Assembly (NCBI GenBank): GCA_017303735.1
Contig: JAFLCF010000171.1
Location: forward strand, 1-9,504
Direction of reading: 5' to 3'
Origin: Anaerolineae bacterium
GTDB taxonomy: Bacteria > Chloroflexota > Anaerolineae > Anaerolineales > Villigracilaceae
Length of the DNA stretch: 9,504 nt
Shown here: piece after piece, positions 6,560 to 9,504 of the stretch
How positions within the stretch are numbered: the stretch's first letter is position 1
Layout: each line of letters begins with the position of its first letter
Position numbers and translations under genes: made by a program
The notes under the pieces: generated by a model
Database searches by the model: none
What the model was told of the DNA's origin: nothing
Seen by the model: the letters and a program-made list of their open reading frames with translations, nothing else

Positions 6560-8436
6560 TCCAAATTCGCCTTTACCTGTTTTGCGGCGGTCTCGTTCAT
6601 GCCTTTGACCTTCATGATATCTTCAATGCTGGCTTGCTTAATATTATCTATGGAACCAAAATGTTTCAAGAGCGCCTTTCTGCGGGTGGGACCAATCCCC
6701 GGGATGGCATCCAACTGAGAGGCAAGCCCCAACTTCGTCCGTTTTTTGCGATGCGCGGTGATACCAAAACGGTGCGCCTCATCGCGGATGCGCTGCACGA
6801 GGTACAGTCCCTGTGAATGGCGGGGGAGCAGCAGCGGCTCACTTTTGTGCGGGAAGAAGATTTCCTCCTCCTGCTTGGCGAGTCCCACCACCGGCACCAC
6901 ACCCATCAGACCAAACTCTTCCATTACTTTGACGACCCTGCCCAGTTGACCTTTACCACCGTCAATGATGATGAGATCTGGCAGGAAGGAAAACGACGCA
7001 TCTTTCTTCGCGCCGACTGCTAGATTCTCGCCAGAGGCGTCCTGTGAGCCTTTCCAACGCCGAAAACGGCGGGTGAGCATCTCTTCCATTGAGGCAAAGT
7101 CATCAGGTGCGCCAATGCTCGTGGATTCAATATTGAACTTGCGATACAGTCCCTTCGAAGGCACGCCCTGCTCAAAGACCACCATTGCGCCAACCGTGGC
7201 GATGCCCTGCGTGTGACTTACATCGTAACACTCTATGCGGTTGGGCGGCGCCGATAAATTCAAATAATTTTGCAGGTCAGCCAGTGATTGTTCCTGTCGG
7301 TGAGCATCGGCTTGCCATTGCGCCCGTAATGAGGTCAGGGTCTCAGTGGCGTTCTCGGTTGCCATCTGCACCAAGTCTCTGGGTTGACCTTCTTTGGGAA
7401 CCAAAAGTTCCACCTTTTCACCACCGCGCTTCGACCGTAACCATTGCGCAATGATGATACGCTCTTCGATTTCCTGCGGCAACATCACCTGTTCGGGGAT
7501 GTTCGCCGCTTCGGTATAGAATTGCTTGACGAATTCTTCCATCACCTGATTGTCGGTGGTATCTTCTGTCCCTTCAAGGATGAAGTACTCACGTCCGATC
7601 AACTTGCCGCCACGGATAAAGAATATCTGCACACAGGCTTCACCATCTTCACGCGCCATCGCGATCACATCTGAATCCGCGTAATCGGTGCCGAAGACGA
7701 TCTTCTGCCGTTCAACGATCGATTGCATCGCCTTGAGTTGGTCACGCAGTGCGGCTGCCTTTTCAAAACGCATTTCATCAGATGCTTTTTGCATCTCGAG
7801 TTCTACCCGATGGATGATCGGTTCGCTATGCCCACTTAGAAACTCCATCAAGTCTGCGATCATCTGTCTGTAACCGTCTTTGGAGATCGCTCCAATGCAC
7901 GGACCCGTACATAGCTTGATGTCGTAATACAAACATGCGCGCGGATCATTGCCAGTGATCTCGCGGTCACAAGTAAGGTACGGGAAAATCTTGCGTAGCA
8001 CTTCCAAGGTCTGATACACCGCCCATGCCGACGTGTACGGACCAAAATAGCGCGAGCCATCTTCTTCCATTTGGCGGGTGACGGTGACTTTGGGAAAAGG
8101 TTCGTTCCAATGAATCTTGATGTACGGATAACGCTTATCATCCTTTAAACGGATGTTGTATTTTGGGCGGTGCTTCTTGATAAGGTTCATCTCAAGGATG
8201 AGCGCCTCAAGTTCAGACCCCACTACGATCCATTCAATATCAGCGATGTCGCGCACCAAGCGGCGGGTCTTGTTATCGTGGCTTGAATCCGCGTGGAAAT
8301 AGCTCCGCACGCGGTTCTTTAAATTGATCGCTTTACCGACGTAGATGATCGTCCCTTCGGCATTGCGATATAGATAACAGCCCGGTTTGGTGGGCAGGGT
8401 GGCAAGAATGCCTTGTAGTTTCTCTGAAACTTCCAT
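6556..8436 (-). CDS. uvrC: UvrABC excinuclease subunit C
   Basis: UvrC makes both cuts flanking a DNA lesion during nucleotide excision repair, after UvrA and UvrB have marked it. The 626-residue protein has the full layout. An N-terminal GIY-YIG nuclease (about 15-95; GCYLY and IYVGKA) makes the 3' cut. Four cysteines at 156, 168, 176 and 180 have the spacing known for the iron-sulphur cluster of E. coli UvrC. A UVR segment (about 204-240) should contact UvrB. An RNase H-like nuclease (about 398-560; D405 in YDVSH, D492 in IIDGGKGQ, H555 in RDEAHRFGI) makes the 5' cut, and a C-terminal helix-hairpin-helix pair (575-626) binds DNA. I favour the ATG at 8436; a TTG at 8445 would add three residues, and neither has a strong ribosome site. 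Residues 461-483 form a low-similarity insert before the second active-site aspartate. Confidence 0.97.
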   Translation of the reverse strand: MEVSEKLQGILATLPTKPGCYLYRNAEGTIIYVGKAINLKNRVRSYFHADSSHDNKTRRLVRDIADIEWIVVGSELEALILEMNLIKKHRPKYNIRLKDDKRYPYIKIHWNEPFPKVTVTRQMEEDGSRYFGPYTSAWAVYQTLEVLRKIFPYLTCDREITGNDPRACLYYDIKLCTGPCIGAISKDGYRQMIADLMEFLSGHSEPIIHRVELEMQKASDEMRFEKAAALRDQLKAMQSIVERQKIVFGTDYADSDVIAMAREDGEACVQIFFIRGGKLIGREYFILEGTEDTTDNQVMEEFVKQFYTEAANIPEQVMLPQEIEERIIIAQWLRSKRGGEKVELLVPKEGQPRDLVQMATENATETLTSLRAQWQADAHRQEQSLADLQNYLNLSAPPNRIECYDVSHTQGIATVGAMVVFEQGVPSKGLYRKFNIESTSIGAPDDFASMEEMLTRRFRRWKGSQDASGENLAVGAKKDASFSFLPDLIIIDGGKGQLGRVVKVMEEFGLMGVVPVVGLAKQEEEIFFPHKSEPLLLPRHSQGLYLVQRIRDEAHRFGITAHRKKRTKLGLASQLDAIPGIGPTRRKALLKHFGSIDNIKQASIEDIMKVKGMNETAAKQVKANLE

Positions 8437-8460
8437 TGGCGGCAATTCTACCGTATGAAT

Positions 8461-8490
8461 GCTTATGCCGCCGGGGACGGCGGCATGAGC
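8461..8490 (-). other. Stem-loop between the kinase gene and uvrC
   Basis: Two 13-base arms around a 4-base loop pair fully except for one position, a T-G wobble when read on the plus strand and an A-C mismatch on the minus strand. The core is ATGCCGCCG and its complement. It lies 4 bases after the kinase stop. No T run follows on the minus strand, so it is not a typical intrinsic terminator. It could slow or partly end transcription, or protect the 3' end of the kinase message. Confidence 0.55.
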
Positions 8491-8494
8491 AAAA

Positions 8495-9504
8495 TTATGG
8501 TAGCTCGATCACAAACATCGTTCCTTTGCCAACTTCGCTTTCCACTTCAATGGTGCCCTTGTGTGCCAGGATCAATTGTTTCGAGATCGCCAACCCCAGT
8601 CCGCTGTTGCTGCGATTTGTGCGCGATTTATCGCCGCGCCAAAATCTATCGAAAATAAATGGCAAGTCTTCGGGAGCGATTCCTACGCCCGAATCCTTGA
8701 CCCTGATCCGCACGCTTCTTTCTGCGCCGGAAATTGATTCAGCCTCGAGAGAAATTTTCCCACCCGACGGTGTGTGGCGCAGTGCATTGGAGATCAGGTT
8801 GGAGAGCACCTGGTTGAGCCGGTCATAATCGGCGTTGAGCTCTTGTGCAGAGTCGTCCATTTCAGACGACAGTGCAATGCCCTGCGTTTTGGCTTGAGCG
8901 GAAAAACTCGAAGTGAGGTCCTGCATCAGGTCAGCAAGCAGGAAGCGGGTAGGGTGAAGCGGAAGTTGTCCCGTTTCGGCGAGCGAGAGCGTTTGTAGAT
9001 CATCGACCAAACGGGCAAGGAGTTTGGTCTCATCCAATGTGTTGTTGATGTGCTCTGGGCTAGGCTGATACACGCCATCGATCACACCTTCGAGATTGCC
9101 TTGAATGATGTGTAGGGGAGTGCGCAGTTCGTGAGCAATATCCGCTGTGAGGTTGCGGCGTTGCTTGTCGGCACGTTCGAGCTCATCTACCATTTTGTTG
9201 AAGCGTTTGATCAACTCACTGAACATGTCGGATTTATTTTCTTTCACTCGCACCGAGAGATTACCCTCAGCAACTGAATCGATCGCGTTAAAAATGTCGC
9301 CAAGCGGTTTTCCAAAACGCATGTACATGGTGAACATGGTGAAGACCGCCAGGACGAATACTGCTACCGGTGCGGCGCAGATCAACAACCAGATGTTGCG
9401 AATGCCGGAGTATTCGGTGAATGCCCAATATAAAATGGCAGCCATGCCGCCGAAGAATAACGAAAAAATTCCAAAGAAGAAAAAACCGAACGGAGCGAAA
9501 CGTC
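8495..9504 (-). CDS. Membrane sensor histidine kinase (5' end outside window)
   Basis: The frame enters from the window edge with a phenylalanine-rich hydrophobic segment and continues in frame through a Met at 9445, so that Met is probably not the true start. Counting from it: a membrane helix at 18-40, a HAMP linker (about 41-95), the dimerisation and phosphorylation segment DIAHELRTPLH with H105, the N box NQVLSNLISNALRHT (211-225), G1 box DSGVGI (251-256), F box PFIFDRFWRG (262-271) and G2 box SGLGLAI (281-287). All catalytic boxes are intact. This is the common BaeS-like class, in which ATP phosphorylates the histidine and phosphate passes to a regulator. The two hydrophobic stretches are separated by only a short loop, so within the visible part there is little room for an extracellular sensor. 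A paired DNA-binding regulator, if any, would lie beyond 9504. Confidence 0.95.
   Translation of the reverse strand, partial: RFAPFGFFFFGIFSLFFGGMAAILYWAFTEYSGIRNIWLLICAAPVAVFVLAVFTMFTMYMRFGKPLGDIFNAIDSVAEGNLSVRVKENKSDMFSELIKRFNKMVDELERADKQRRNLTADIAHELRTPLHIIQGNLEGVIDGVYQPSPEHINNTLDETKLLARLVDDLQTLSLAETGQLPLHPTRFLLADLMQDLTSSFSAQAKTQGIALSSEMDDSAQELNADYDRLNQVLSNLISNALRHTPSGGKISLEAESISGAERSVRIRVKDSGVGIAPEDLPFIFDRFWRGDKSRTNRSNSGLGLAISKQLILAHKGTIEVESEVGKGTMFVIELP

Noticed and set aside
6188..6718. A 176-residue plus-strand open frame
   Set aside because: It is antisense to the response regulator and the end of uvrC, both with intact motifs. Its histidine-rich, irregular composition is typical of a shadow frame.
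6984..7052. The uvrC insert before the second active-site aspartate, as a possible inserted element
   Set aside because: It is short, stays in frame and has no inverted ends or duplicated flanks. Variable loops at this place occur in UvrC proteins.

Overview
This window looks like chromosomal DNA of an uncultured-type Anaerolineae-like Chloroflexota bacterium. That assignment is an inference from protein flavour (the UvrC, RF1 and PrmC variants), moderate GC, an abundance of CUT1-type sugar permeases and a heptameric palindromic repeat; no rRNA or other decisive marker is present. Every gene I can support lies on the minus strand, so transcription runs from high to low coordinates. There is no non-coding stretch over 300 bases; the longest gap is about 140 bases, upstream of prfA. 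I see no tRNA, rRNA, CRISPR array, insertion sequence or phage gene.

In transcription order, the first block (9504 to about 5977) is a sensor histidine kinase cut by the window edge, the excision-repair nuclease uvrC, a receiver-only response regulator joined to uvrC by an ATGA overlap, and a 46-residue single-helix membrane protein. A strong intrinsic terminator ends this block. The two-component genes flank a DNA-repair gene, so uvrC expression may be tied to theirs.

The second block (5951 to 4773) is prfA (release factor RF1). It is preceded by a 56-bp array of 7-bp units that forms a near-perfect palindrome, and it is followed by its own terminator.

The third block (4735 to 1) starts with the most unusual gene in the window: one reading frame that fuses a GT-C-type membrane glycosyltransferase-like half to a complete MalF-type ABC sugar permease. 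It overlaps a MalG-type permease, which overlaps prmC, the methyltransferase that modifies the GGQ glutamine of release factors. An HD-GYP family membrane protein, cut by the window edge, follows. prfA and prmC are commonly neighbours in bacteria; here a transporter cassette sits between them. No solute-binding protein or transport ATPase is present, so those parts must be encoded elsewhere if the permease pair is active.

The best candidate for something undescribed is the glycosyltransferase-permease fusion and its placement in the release-factor locus. The rest is mostly housekeeping and signalling.
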